From contig CAZXKO010000031.1 in the NCBI GenBank assembly GCA_964641665.1, positions 62,001 to 126,000 of the forward strand: a stretch of DNA of 64,000 bases. The letters are read 5' to 3'. The translations under genes were made by a program, and so were the position numbers. This document shows, piece by piece, positions 1-9,175 of the stretch; the first letter of the stretch is position 1, and each line of letters opens with the position of its first letter. The notes below the pieces were generated by a model. That model worked only from the letters and a program-made list of their open reading frames with translations. It searched no databases and was not told the DNA's origin. This stretch comes from Gp1-AA133 sp964641665 (lineage in GTDB: Bacteria > Acidobacteriota > Terriglobia > Terriglobales > Acidobacteriaceae).

Positions 1-2757
1 CCAGCGTTCCCACCAAGTTGTGGCGCCCTTGGAGAGCATGTAGCCCCACGATGGATAGGTGTCGTTGAGGAGTAAGCGATACGCAACGTCGGCGCGGCCG
101 TGATTGGCGAGGGTGAAGAGAAGGAAGGGCGTGCCGAGAAAACCAGTAGAGAGATGCCCGTTGCGCGCCCCGATGTCTTTCACCAGGTTGGTCACCATTG
201 CGGATTCGAGCGCAGGCGGCGCCATCTTTGTGTACAGGGTGACAACGTAGGATGTCTGCGTGCCCCCCTCGACTTCGCCGTTGTCCTTTATATAGGCCTT
301 CTGGTAGGCCTTGCGGATGCTGTCGACGACGTCGGCGTAGTGCTTGGCGTCGGATTCTTTGCCGACGGCATGCGCCATTTGCGACATCATGTTGGCGATG
401 AGCGCCCAGTAAGCGGTGGCAAGCAGGTCTTTGTTTGTGTGCTCGTCGGGCGCGAGCCAGTCAGCGAAGTTTGGGCCCACTCCCTTCTTGCGGAGGAAAT
501 CAGGATTGGCATTCTGGATGAAATTCATCCAGCGTTCCATAGCGGCCCAGTTCTGCCGGATGATTTGTTTGTCGCCGTATTGCAGCCATGCGGTCCAGGG
601 GATGATGACGCCGGCGTCGCCCCAACCGGGAGCGCCTTCGCTGCCGAAGGGGCGCAAGACATCGGGAGAAACGTTGGTGAACGCGCCTTTCGAGGTCTGC
701 GCGTCGACGACGTCGTCCATGAATTTGTGGGTGAAGGCGGCGATGTCGAAGTTGTAGCTTCCGGTGCGCCAGAAGACACCTGCATCACCCATCCAGCCGA
801 GGCGTTCGTCGCGCTGGGGACAGTCGGTGGGAATGCTGAGGAAGTTGCCACGCTGCCCCCAGATTCCGATGGACCACATGCGATTCACCAGATCACTGGA
901 AGTGTCGAGCGTTGCCTGGGGTTCGCCGCTGACGCTGCTGACGACGTCTCCTGTGATGGCCGCTGCGGTGGGAACACCCGGATAGCCGGTGACTTCCAGG
1001 TAGCGGAATCCGTGAAACGTGAAGTGCGGCGTGTAGGTCTCTTCGCCTTCACCGCGCAGGATGAAGGTATCGGTGGCGTCGGCGTTGCGGAGGTTCTCGC
1101 GGTAGATGGTGCCGTCGGGATTCAGGATTTCGGCAAAACGAAGGCGGATCGCGGTCCCGGTCGGGCCAGTCGCTTTCAGCGTGACCCAGCCGACCATGTT
1201 CTGGCCCATATCGAAGATGTAGGCACCGTTGGCCGAGGGCGTGACACTCTTCGGCGTCAGGGTTTCGGTGACGCGGGCGGGCGCGGAGATCTGGCTGGAG
1301 AGCAGGATGGACGGGGCTTCCGCGCTGGTCACCGCGCTCCAACGGCTGTCGTCGAAGGTGGCCTGGTTCCAGCCGGGCTGCCGGAGACGCGCATCGTAAT
1401 ACTCGCCTGCATAGATCTCAGAGCGCAGGATGGCGGAGGCGGAGCCTTTCCAGGTGTCGTCAGTGACGACGGTATCGTGAGTGCCGTCATTGTAAACGAT
1501 CTCAAGCTGCGCGAGCAGGCGGGTGGGTGGAGGCAGGAAGAAGAACGCTCGTCCTTCCCAGGTGAGGCCGCTGCCAAACCATCCGTCACCGAGGATGGCA
1601 CCAATCGCGTTCTGGCCAGTGGCGAGCCACTCGGTCACGTCGTAGGTCTGGTACAAAACGCGCTTGGCGTAGTCGGTGAAGTCTGGGGTCAGGACGTCGT
1701 TGCCAACGCGGTTGCCGTTGAGAAAGATGCGGTAGCTGCCAAGAGCGGTCACATACAGTCGAGCGCTCTTTACTTGTTTTGAAACAGTGAACGGATGCCG
1801 CAGGAGGGGGGCGGGCTGCGGTAGAAGCGGAGCGTTTCCAAGGCGCTTGTCGTTCAGGTCGCCGACCACGTTGGCGGCTTGCCAGGCGGAATCGCTGGCT
1901 AGTTTGGCCTGCCAGCCGGCGTCGGTAGAGACTCGAGTAACGGTTCCATCTTGAGGCACGATGCGCAGCAGTCCAGCCAGGGCCGCTTTCATGGTCTTGG
2001 CGCCGGCATCGGGTCCAAAGGCATTTGGCTCGGCCACCGTTACAGTCACTTCGATTGAGTTCTTCCCGACCACAAGCTGCTGGCTAATGTCTTCGCGGTC
2101 GAACTCATTCCATCTTCGTTTCGCTCCGATTTCATGGCCGTTGAGCGTCGCTACGAAACCACCCCGGGAAAGAAGGAAGAGGGCCGCCTCTCGCGGTTTT
2201 TCGGGGATGTCGACGTCAAGGTGGAACACGGCCACAGTCTTCGGAGTCATGGCCAGCGCGTCCTGGCCGACGACCCAGATCCAACGGATGCCGGCACGAT
2301 CAGCCTTTTCCTGCGGATTTTTCCAGGCGATCCATTTCGCCTTCCAGTCGTCTTTGCTCAGGAGTCCGGTTTCCCACCAGGCATTTTCGGACGACATGGA
2401 GGCGCGTCCGCTCGCATCCCAGACGCGCACGTTCCAGAAGTAGCGCGTGCGCGACTGGAGTTTCGGACCGGCGTAGGCGATCCCAACGGACTCCGAAGCG
2501 TTGATCTTGCCGCTGTCCCAAATGTCGGGCTTACCGGCACTCAGCGCTTCCGGAGTACTGGCGACGAGGATTTGATAGGCGCTCTGCCGCCAGTTACGCT
2601 CGGAGCTGTCGCTCTGCCATGAGAAGCGTGGCATGGCGACATCGATGCCAAGAGGGTTCTGCACGTACTCAGAACGAAGGCGAACCGGGGCGGCATAAGC
2701 AGCCGCCGTCAGCAGCATGGAAACCAGCACCACGCAAGCGATACGAACTCGTGTCAC
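1..2757 (-). CDS. Alpha-L-rhamnosidase, GH78 family, C-terminus off the window
   Basis: Secreted enzyme expected to release terminal alpha-L-rhamnose from pectic or glycoside substrates. A hydrophobic signal peptide (about residues 1-23, ending AAAYAA) precedes the Ig-like N-terminal and carbohydrate-binding modules. The GH78 signatures FDMGQNMVGW (near residue 515) and CPQRDERLGWMGD (near residue 645, carrying the presumed general-acid Glu) are present, and GATTWWERW with the presumed base Glu sits at the very edge. GTG at 2757 is chosen because GAGGAGG lies just upstream and the signal peptide follows at once. It is the last gene of a minus-strand operon behind GH3 (51-nt gap) and GH106. 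About 919 codons are visible and the stop codon is missing. Family assignment is firm; the natural substrate is inferred from neighbours. Confidence 0.93.
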   Translation of the reverse strand, partial: MTRVRIACVVLVSMLLTAAAYAAPVRLRSEYVQNPLGIDVAMPRFSWQSDSSERNWRQSAYQILVASTPEALSAGKPDIWDSGKINASESVGIAYAGPKLQSRTRYFWNVRVWDASGRASMSSENAWWETGLLSKDDWKAKWIAWKNPQEKADRAGIRWIWVVGQDALAMTPKTVAVFHLDVDIPEKPREAALFLLSRGGFVATLNGHEIGAKRRWNEFDREDISQQLVVGKNSIEVTVTVAEPNAFGPDAGAKTMKAALAGLLRIVPQDGTVTRVSTDAGWQAKLASDSAWQAANVVGDLNDKRLGNAPLLPQPAPLLRHPFTVSKQVKSARLYVTALGSYRIFLNGNRVGNDVLTPDFTDYAKRVLYQTYDVTEWLATGQNAIGAILGDGWFGSGLTWEGRAFFFLPPPTRLLAQLEIVYNDGTHDTVVTDDTWKGSASAILRSEIYAGEYYDARLRQPGWNQATFDDSRWSAVTSAEAPSILLSSQISAPARVTETLTPKSVTPSANGAYIFDMGQNMVGWVTLKATGPTGTAIRLRFAEILNPDGTIYRENLRNADATDTFILRGEGEETYTPHFTFHGFRYLEVTGYPGVPTAAAITGDVVSSVSGEPQATLDTSSDLVNRMWSIGIWGQRGNFLSIPTDCPQRDERLGWMGDAGVFWRTGSYNFDIAAFTHKFMDDVVDAQTSKGAFTNVSPDVLRPFGSEGAPGWGDAGVIIPWTAWLQYGDKQIIRQNWAAMERWMNFIQNANPDFLRKKGVGPNFADWLAPDEHTNKDLLATAYWALIANMMSQMAHAVGKESDAKHYADVVDSIRKAYQKAYIKDNGEVEGGTQTSYVVTLYTKMAPPALESAMVTNLVKDIGARNGHLSTGFLGTPFLLFTLANHGRADVAYRLLLNDTYPSWGYMLSKGATTWWERW

Positions 2758-2808
2758 AGTGTTCCTCCTCGTGCCTAACTGCATCAGACTCTCGGCGAGC
2801 GGGCAGGG

Positions 2809-5382
2809 CTAGTTGCCCACTGCCAGGGGGCGATCGAGCTTTAGTTCCCGGGTAAGTTCAATCTGTTGCGACGAGCTTCCAACCATAACCGTGAATGTGC
2901 CTGGGTTGGCGCGCCATTGTTTTGCCTGGACGTCGTAGTAACAGAACGAGCGAGCGTCAAGTGGCACAGTCACTTTCTGCGTTTCGCCGGGATGCAGGGT
3001 TGTCTTCGCGAATCCCTTGAGCTCTTTTGGCGGACGCGGGACGCTTGCGTGACTGTCTGAAATGTAGACCTCGCCGACGGCGGCTCCGAGACGAGCGCCC
3101 GTGTTGGTTACCGTGAACGAGACCTGGTATAGAGGCCCGTATGGGTCGTTTGACGAAGAGGCCCCAGTTGGCGTCACGGCCAGGTCGCTGTACTTGAAAG
3201 TCGTGTACGACAAACCGAATCCGAAGGGAAACTGGGGCAGGACGCGTTTCTGCTCATATCCACGATAGCCGACGAAGACGCCTTCCTTATACTCGACTCG
3301 CTTCGAGCCTTGCGCCGGATAGTAGTTTTCATGAGTGGGGTTGTCTTCCCAGCGGCGTTCAAGAGTGATGGGCAAGTGACCCGAAGGATTCACGTCCCCG
3401 AACAGGATCTCGGCCAGGGCGGTGCCGCCATTTTCTCCGGGGTACCAGGCCTCAACGAGCGAGGGCACCTGATCGAGCCAGCCATGCGTATCGACACCGC
3501 CACCCGACGTAACGACCACGACCGTATTCTTGTTCAGGGCGGCTAGTTCCCGGATTAGTTCGCCCTGTCCGAAGGGGAGGGCAAAGGTGCGGTCGGCGCC
3601 CTCGGACTCGCTGTTGGGGTCGAAGCCTGCGGCGATGATGACTGCGTCCGTTTTGGCAGCGATTTTCTTGGCATGGTCACTGACCAGTTTGCGCTGATAA
3701 GCGATGCCGACACGCAGGCGTCCACCCACGAACGAGTTCCTGGAGACCTCGGCTACGATCTTGTGCGATCCGGTGGTGAGATCCAGAACGACAGAGTCTT
3801 CCATGGCCTTGGCGGCTTCCCAGTCATCGATGACGAGCTTGTCGTCGACGTAGACCCGGAAGCGGGAACCTTCGCCGAATCCCTGCGCGACTAATTCGTA
3901 GGGGCCGGATTCGGCGGCGACGTAGTATCCGCTCCAGCGTTTCGAAAAGGGTTTTGGTTTTGCCGAGAGCAGACTCTGCAGGTCTTCGGTTCCGCCGAGA
4001 AGGTCTTGCCAAGCGGTGCCTGCTTCATTGATGTGCGGCACGATCTGCTTGGCTGCGGGAGTGCCCGTCAAGTCGGCACTTTCGAACACTTCGAGGGAGA
4101 CCCCGGGTTGGCCGCCCTGAGGCGCGGTCACAAAGTGGGTGGCAACGGCGAGTTCCTTCGGAGTGGGCAGGCCCCGGTCGTAGAACACAGTTCCGCCGGT
4201 GCCGACAAACTGGCTGAGCCCTTGCAGAATGCTCACGGCAGTGAACGGGACCACGCCCGCGCTGCCACCGGCAACGGTCTGAGCCGGATAGGCGTCTGGT
4301 CCCACGACCAGCACGGATTTTGTTTTCTGCTTATTGAGCGGAAGCAGATTGCCGTCGTTCTTGAGGAGGACCATGCTTTCGCGCGCGGCGGCGAGGGCCA
4401 GTTCATGGTTGGGCTGGCTATATTTGGAAAGAGAAAGATCGGCCTGATCGCGGTCCAACCATCCGAAGTGTGCGGCTGTTTGCAGGATATGACGAACTTT
4501 TTCGTCGATGGTAGCCTGGCTGACCCTGCCGTCGCGAACGGCAGGAATAAGGTTGGCGCGGTTCATAAACTTGCCGTCAGGCATTTCAAGATCAAGGCCG
4601 CCGTTGGCGGCGGCGACCGCATCGTAGGTGGCGACCCAATCGGACATCATGACGCCATCAAATCCCCATTGCTTGCGCAGCACGTCGGAATTGAAATAGC
4701 CGTTCTGCGTCATGTGCTCGCCGTTGACGAGGTTGTAGGAGTCCATGAACGCGCCGACCTGGGCCTGTTTGACAGCGGCTTCGAAGACCGGCAGGTAGAT
4801 TTCGCGCAAGGTGCGCTCGTCGATGACGGAATCGGAGTTGTGGCGGTCGAACTCGGAGTTGTTGCCGAGAAAATGCTTGATGGTCGCGCTCACTCCCTGC
4901 GACTGCATACCGCGAATGTAGCCGACCGCGATCGCGGAAGCGAGGAATGGGTCTTCGCCGAAGTATTCGAAATTACGGCCGTTGAGCGGTGAGCGATAGA
5001 TATTCACGCCGGGTCCGAGCATGAAATGAATGCCACGCGCCCGGGCGTCTTTGCCGATGCCTTCCCCAACGCGTTGCGCCAAATCGGGGTTCCAGGTAGC
5101 GGCCAGTCCGATGCCGGCAGCGTATGTGGTCGAGGGGAACCCGGCGTTGCTGCGGGCTCCGTAAGGACCATCGGACATTTCGAAAGCAGGAAGGTCGAGC
5201 CTGGGCATCGCGCGGATCGCGAAGCCGGTGCCGCCGATGTAGTCGATCTTTTCCTCGAGCGTCATTTTGGCGAGGATGGCTTCAATGCGGCGGGAGGAGT
5301 CCGCGCGGGGGGATGACAGGGTTTGCCCAAGCGCCGGCAACGCAGCCGTCATCAACACAAGAAGGGTCAGGATCTTACGCAT
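2809..5382 (-). CDS. Beta-glucosidase-like GH3 with PA14 insert
   Basis: Secreted GH3 enzyme of 857 residues, expected to cleave beta-linked glycosides (glucoside, xyloside or similar). Visible in order: signal peptide (MRKILTLLVLMTAALPALGQ), the GH3 TIM-barrel domain with KHFLGNNSE and the nucleophile loop VMMSDW (Asp about residue 248), the alpha/beta sandwich domain, a PA14 carbohydrate-binding insert near residues 420-560 (GPYELVAQGFGEGSRFRVYVDD), and a C-terminal fibronectin-III-like domain. ATG 5382 is preferred over an in-frame ATG at 5400 because AGGA lies at good spacing before it and the signal peptide begins there. It lies 39 nt after GH106 and 51 nt before GH78, so the three are probably co-transcribed. 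Exact sugar specificity cannot be read from the sequence. Confidence 0.92.
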   Translation of the reverse strand: MRKILTLLVLMTAALPALGQTLSSPRADSSRRIEAILAKMTLEEKIDYIGGTGFAIRAMPRLDLPAFEMSDGPYGARSNAGFPSTTYAAGIGLAATWNPDLAQRVGEGIGKDARARGIHFMLGPGVNIYRSPLNGRNFEYFGEDPFLASAIAVGYIRGMQSQGVSATIKHFLGNNSEFDRHNSDSVIDERTLREIYLPVFEAAVKQAQVGAFMDSYNLVNGEHMTQNGYFNSDVLRKQWGFDGVMMSDWVATYDAVAAANGGLDLEMPDGKFMNRANLIPAVRDGRVSQATIDEKVRHILQTAAHFGWLDRDQADLSLSKYSQPNHELALAAARESMVLLKNDGNLLPLNKQKTKSVLVVGPDAYPAQTVAGGSAGVVPFTAVSILQGLSQFVGTGGTVFYDRGLPTPKELAVATHFVTAPQGGQPGVSLEVFESADLTGTPAAKQIVPHINEAGTAWQDLLGGTEDLQSLLSAKPKPFSKRWSGYYVAAESGPYELVAQGFGEGSRFRVYVDDKLVIDDWEAAKAMEDSVVLDLTTGSHKIVAEVSRNSFVGGRLRVGIAYQRKLVSDHAKKIAAKTDAVIIAAGFDPNSESEGADRTFALPFGQGELIRELAALNKNTVVVVTSGGGVDTHGWLDQVPSLVEAWYPGENGGTALAEILFGDVNPSGHLPITLERRWEDNPTHENYYPAQGSKRVEYKEGVFVGYRGYEQKRVLPQFPFGFGLSYTTFKYSDLAVTPTGASSSNDPYGPLYQVSFTVTNTGARLGAAVGEVYISDSHASVPRPPKELKGFAKTTLHPGETQKVTVPLDARSFCYYDVQAKQWRANPGTFTVMVGSSSQQIELTRELKLDRPLAVGN

Positions 5383-5421
5383 TTCGAGGTTCCTATTCAT
5401 GCTTGGCTGCAGGCTGGCGGA

Positions 5422-8400
5422 CTACATCGGACTCTGATCCTCAGCGCGAACAATCTGGACTGGACCCAAAAGTCCCGAAGGCAGCAATGGCGCGTCTGCC
5501 TGGTAGAACTTCGGGGAGGTAAAGGTGTAGGTCTTGGTGACGTTCGCCTGGCGGTCGCCGATGATGCGGTTGGTCCACGCGTTGGTGACTTTGATTTCTA
5601 TGGCATTGTCGCCAGGCTTCAGGGCAGCGGTCGCGTCCACGCGATAGGGCGTCTTCCACACGATGCCGAGCGGTTTTCCGTTGACGGAAACTTCGGCCAG
5701 GTTCTTGACGCCTCCGAGGTCGATCCAAAGATGCGCGTGAGGTCTGAACCAATCAGCTGCGGCGTGGATTGTTTTCGTGTACGTGGCGGTACCGGAGAAA
5801 TACTTTACACCTTCGTCGGTGCTCTCGTGCCAGGAAGCGAGTTTGTCGAGAGTAATCTTCGGCGGGGCACCCCAATCAGATTGGAAGGCAACCTCCCAGG
5901 AGCCGTCCACTGTGGCCAGGGTGTTTTCGCTCTGCTTCGGCAGAGAGCGCGACGACGTTTTTGCTGCCTTGCGAAAGACGACGAAGACAGTCCCCCAAGG
6001 CTCGAGTTGCAACGGGACAGTGGTGCGGCTGTTCGTGGTGTTGTAGGAGACGGGCTCGATCTTACCCGTGTCGGCATGCCAGAGTTCAGCCTCCTTACCG
6101 GTAACCCGGAAGGTCGCGTCGAACGACTCGTTGCGATCATTGCGGTTGTCAACGAAGTAGAGATCGCCATCGCTGAGCTGGCGATGAACGAAGAGCACGC
6201 TGGAATCGGGGCTGGACTTCGTGTACTCAAAATCAGGCGCGACCTCGAGAACTTGCAACACGTCTTCGGGCTTCTGACTTCCGAAGACTTTACCTTTGCC
6301 GGTGCTGGTAACGCCGGTGCCGGACTCCCAAAGCTTGTCGGCAAGGGCGTGGAATTCGGCTTCGTCATCACTCAGGCTGGGCGTGGTTTCGGGCTTGGGG
6401 CCTGCCACCACTGCGCCCGCTTCGACCAGGTCACGGATCTTGCGCAACACGGGGAGGGACATCTGCTTGCTGCGTGGATCGAGAGCCAACAAGCGGTACG
6501 TCATGCCGCTGGGCGTGGTCAGCTTGCCGCCGGACACAGAAAATCGATGAATCAAGGCGTCGGCGTTGACGTAGTCGAAGTTGTAGCTGGAGGGCACGTC
6601 GGGGAAGTGATCGCGATACACAGCCGTTAAGTTGGAATCTTCGCCGTAGAAGTAGGCGACATCGGCGGCGAAGTGACCCTGCTGCAGCAGGTAGCAACTG
6701 CGAGCCAGATAGGAAATCCAAGGCTGGGCTTGTTCGGCCCAAGTCTCGTTCCGGGTGAACCATTGGCCGAACGGTCCGAGGGAAAAGCCCGGCTTGCGAT
6801 CGAGCAACGGCTGGTGGACCGAGGTGTGGATGACGAAGCGGTTGAGGCCCATCGCCATTTCCTTGTCCGCGGTCGGTTTCAGAGTGGCGGGTGACCAGGC
6901 CCACGCGCCGGAGGAGGCGGTCATGGATTCGGCCGCCACGAGATTCTGGCCGTAAATGTGAGCGACGGAGGCCGATTCACGGATGTCGGCGTCGTAGCCG
7001 TAGAGCTCCTTGTTGACGCCCGGCTTTTGCGTCCACATTGCCGACATAGGAACATCGTTGCTGCGCTTGACCTCCATGCCATCGCCAATGAAGGCGCGCC
7101 CCTCTTCGTGAGACTCGCCATAGTGGCCCATTCCACGCTGATGCAGGATGTCGGTGATCTGGTCGTAGTGGTATTCGGCCAGCAGATCACCGAGAGTTTT
7201 GCGGAAATCCCAGAGGAAGCGGTCGCTGGCTTCGGAGCTTTCGATGACCCGGCCGGTGAGCACGGGGAGCCACGGGCGCGGATCATAGCCGCGACGCTTG
7301 GCAAACTCGGCGACTATGTCATCGGTCCAATTGGCGGTGCCGGCTTCCCAACTATCGTTGATGACGCAACGCAACCCCTGCTTGCCCATGAGTGGTCCGA
7401 CGGCGTTCTTGTAGTTGTCAAGGTAGGTATTCATGTACTCCTTGACGTCTTCGCGGCTTAGCTTGTCGACTTCAAGTCCGGTGCCTTCGGGGGAGGCGGG
7501 ATGGTTGGTGACACCAGTGAGCGAGTAACCGAAGCGCAGGACGACCCAGCGGCCCGCGGGCGGGGTCCAGTCGAGTGCGCCGTCCGGACGCATTTTGGAG
7601 GTGAGGTCGACAATATCATTCTTTTTGATCGCGTCACGGGCTGCGACTGGAGGAGTGGGAAAAGGATCAAGGCTGACCAGGTTCGCGAAACCCGCTTTTT
7701 CTTCAAACCGGCTGACTCGGGCGCCAGGATGCAGGACGAGTTCTGAAATTTGGTACGCAGTCGGGGGCGGGGGCATTTTGAAATCGAAGTCGGTGTCGAA
7801 CTCAAGACCGAAGCTCGGTGGTTTCGGCGGCGCGGTGGTGAAACTTACCCGGAAGAAGCGCGCTGCGGTTTCGGGAAAAGCGATCGTGTGCTCGATACCG
7901 CCGTCGCCGGGGATGGAAACCAGTTTTCGAAACGTCTGACCATCGTCGCTGGCTTCGACATCCGCGACCGAAGGCGCGGCCCCGAACATGTTCATACTGG
8001 CGGCTGCGGGGTCGTTGAGAACCAGAGTGACCGCGTGCATTGTCTGCGGCGTTAGAAACTCGTACTGAATCCAGGCCTGCTGGCCCACGGGAGCTTTTGG
8101 AAGGGGCGTGGACTTAACGAGGTCGCCATCGGAAAGGAGGCCAAAATTAACGCTGCCCCTGCTTGCAGTCATCTTCGGCTGAAGCTCGGCTACCGGAACG
8201 TCACTCTCAGGGGTGCGATACGCGATGACAGCGCTGTCAGAATAAAACACAGGCGGCACTGCAGATTCCTGGCCGCTCATGGCTGCGAGAAAATCGAAAA
8301 TGGGGATGTTCTGAATGGGGCCGCTCACGGTCGGCGGCTTGGGCAAAACGCCGTTAAATGGCTTCCCGCCCTCCACCCTGGTTTCACTCCACACAACTTT

Positions 8401-8823
8401 CTTCATCCCTTGACTCGGCTTCACCCAGGGACCGCCCGATTCGCTCCAGCCCGGTGAACCGGCGATTGCTTCTTCTAAACCGAGTTGATCGGCGAGGGTG
8501 GTGGCATAGCGGAACGCGTCCTTCCACTCAGGGGTCATGTAGACGAGGCGCTTGTCGACGAACTTGGGCGTGTTGAGGGCGGCGTCGAAATTCTGAAAGC
8601 CGCCGATGCCTACGCGATGCATCCATTCCAGGTCGAGCTTGATGCCTTCCTTGGTGATGTTGCCGTTCATCCAATGCCACCACACGCGGGGCTTGGCGGA
8701 GTTGGGCGGAGTCTTGAAACCGCGCTCGAGCGAGTCCCCGGAAGTTTGCGCGGTGGCAACCAGGCTCGCGAGCAGTAGGGCAACGGCAAAGATTCGAAGC
8801 AATGAATTGCGAGGCAGATCCAT
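5422..8823 (-). CDS. Alpha-L-rhamnosidase, GH106 family
   Basis: Large secreted GH106 protein (1133 residues) expected to remove alpha-L-rhamnose from rhamnogalacturonan-type glycans. After a signal peptide (about residues 1-25) comes the characteristic N-terminus with KPRVWWHWMNGNITKEGI and EAIAGSPGWSESGGPWV, the catalytic barrel with GESHEEGRAFIGDGMEVKRS and NLVAAESMTASSGAWAW, and a C-terminal GH2-like jelly roll (WIDLGGVKNLAEVSVNGKPLG). The open frame extends 40 codons upstream to 8943. ATG 8823 is taken because the signal peptide starts there and GGGAG lies about 12 nt before it. It is first in the GH106-GH3-GH78 operon; two unrelated rhamnosidase families together point to a rhamnose-rich substrate. 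Confidence 0.92.
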   Translation of the reverse strand: MDLPRNSLLRIFAVALLLASLVATAQTSGDSLERGFKTPPNSAKPRVWWHWMNGNITKEGIKLDLEWMHRVGIGGFQNFDAALNTPKFVDKRLVYMTPEWKDAFRYATTLADQLGLEEAIAGSPGWSESGGPWVKPSQGMKKVVWSETRVEGGKPFNGVLPKPPTVSGPIQNIPIFDFLAAMSGQESAVPPVFYSDSAVIAYRTPESDVPVAELQPKMTASRGSVNFGLLSDGDLVKSTPLPKAPVGQQAWIQYEFLTPQTMHAVTLVLNDPAAASMNMFGAAPSVADVEASDDGQTFRKLVSIPGDGGIEHTIAFPETAARFFRVSFTTAPPKPPSFGLEFDTDFDFKMPPPPTAYQISELVLHPGARVSRFEEKAGFANLVSLDPFPTPPVAARDAIKKNDIVDLTSKMRPDGALDWTPPAGRWVVLRFGYSLTGVTNHPASPEGTGLEVDKLSREDVKEYMNTYLDNYKNAVGPLMGKQGLRCVINDSWEAGTANWTDDIVAEFAKRRGYDPRPWLPVLTGRVIESSEASDRFLWDFRKTLGDLLAEYHYDQITDILHQRGMGHYGESHEEGRAFIGDGMEVKRSNDVPMSAMWTQKPGVNKELYGYDADIRESASVAHIYGQNLVAAESMTASSGAWAWSPATLKPTADKEMAMGLNRFVIHTSVHQPLLDRKPGFSLGPFGQWFTRNETWAEQAQPWISYLARSCYLLQQGHFAADVAYFYGEDSNLTAVYRDHFPDVPSSYNFDYVNADALIHRFSVSGGKLTTPSGMTYRLLALDPRSKQMSLPVLRKIRDLVEAGAVVAGPKPETTPSLSDDEAEFHALADKLWESGTGVTSTGKGKVFGSQKPEDVLQVLEVAPDFEYTKSSPDSSVLFVHRQLSDGDLYFVDNRNDRNESFDATFRVTGKEAELWHADTGKIEPVSYNTTNSRTTVPLQLEPWGTVFVVFRKAAKTSSRSLPKQSENTLATVDGSWEVAFQSDWGAPPKITLDKLASWHESTDEGVKYFSGTATYTKTIHAAADWFRPHAHLWIDLGGVKNLAEVSVNGKPLGIVWKTPYRVDATAALKPGDNAIEIKVTNAWTNRIIGDRQANVTKTYTFTSPKFYQADAPLLPSGLLGPVQIVRAEDQSPM

Positions 8824-9175
8824 GTCCAAGCGTCTCCCGACTGCGTTGTCGTTCTGGGATCTTCGATTCACAAGGGATAAGAGGGCGTAGATTTTCCCCT
8901 CAAGAAGACGAAACTCCTCCAGGAGAAACCGTGGGATGGTCACACCCGGAATGGTTAAGAGTCAATCGGCAACCGGGGATTGGCATGCGTTTCGCTATGA
9001 GAAAGGACCTGCAACGAGACCAGAGAACCACTCGAAAGGCTCGGCCAGCGCAAAATACGGGATCAGCAAGTTGGACGCGAACCGACTGGAGGAAGGCCGC
9101 TGGGATCCGTGCTCGTTTTGCAGAGTAGAACGGCTCGGGGGTGGGCGGGAGCCTGCAAGCGTTCCTGTCAGCCAA
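8824..9175. other. Intergenic stretch upstream of the GH106 operon
   Basis: About 350 bases between the stop of the isomerase-like gene and the GH106 start, presumably the leader and promoter of the rhamnosidase operon. No convincing open frame, RNA gene, hairpin terminator or clear -35/-10 pair was seen. Confidence 0.5.

Noticed and set aside
100..1782. A 560-codon plus-strand open frame at the left edge
   Set aside because: It is antisense to the GH78 gene, which shows all family motifs on the minus strand; the plus reading has no domain and results from GC-rich codon bias.
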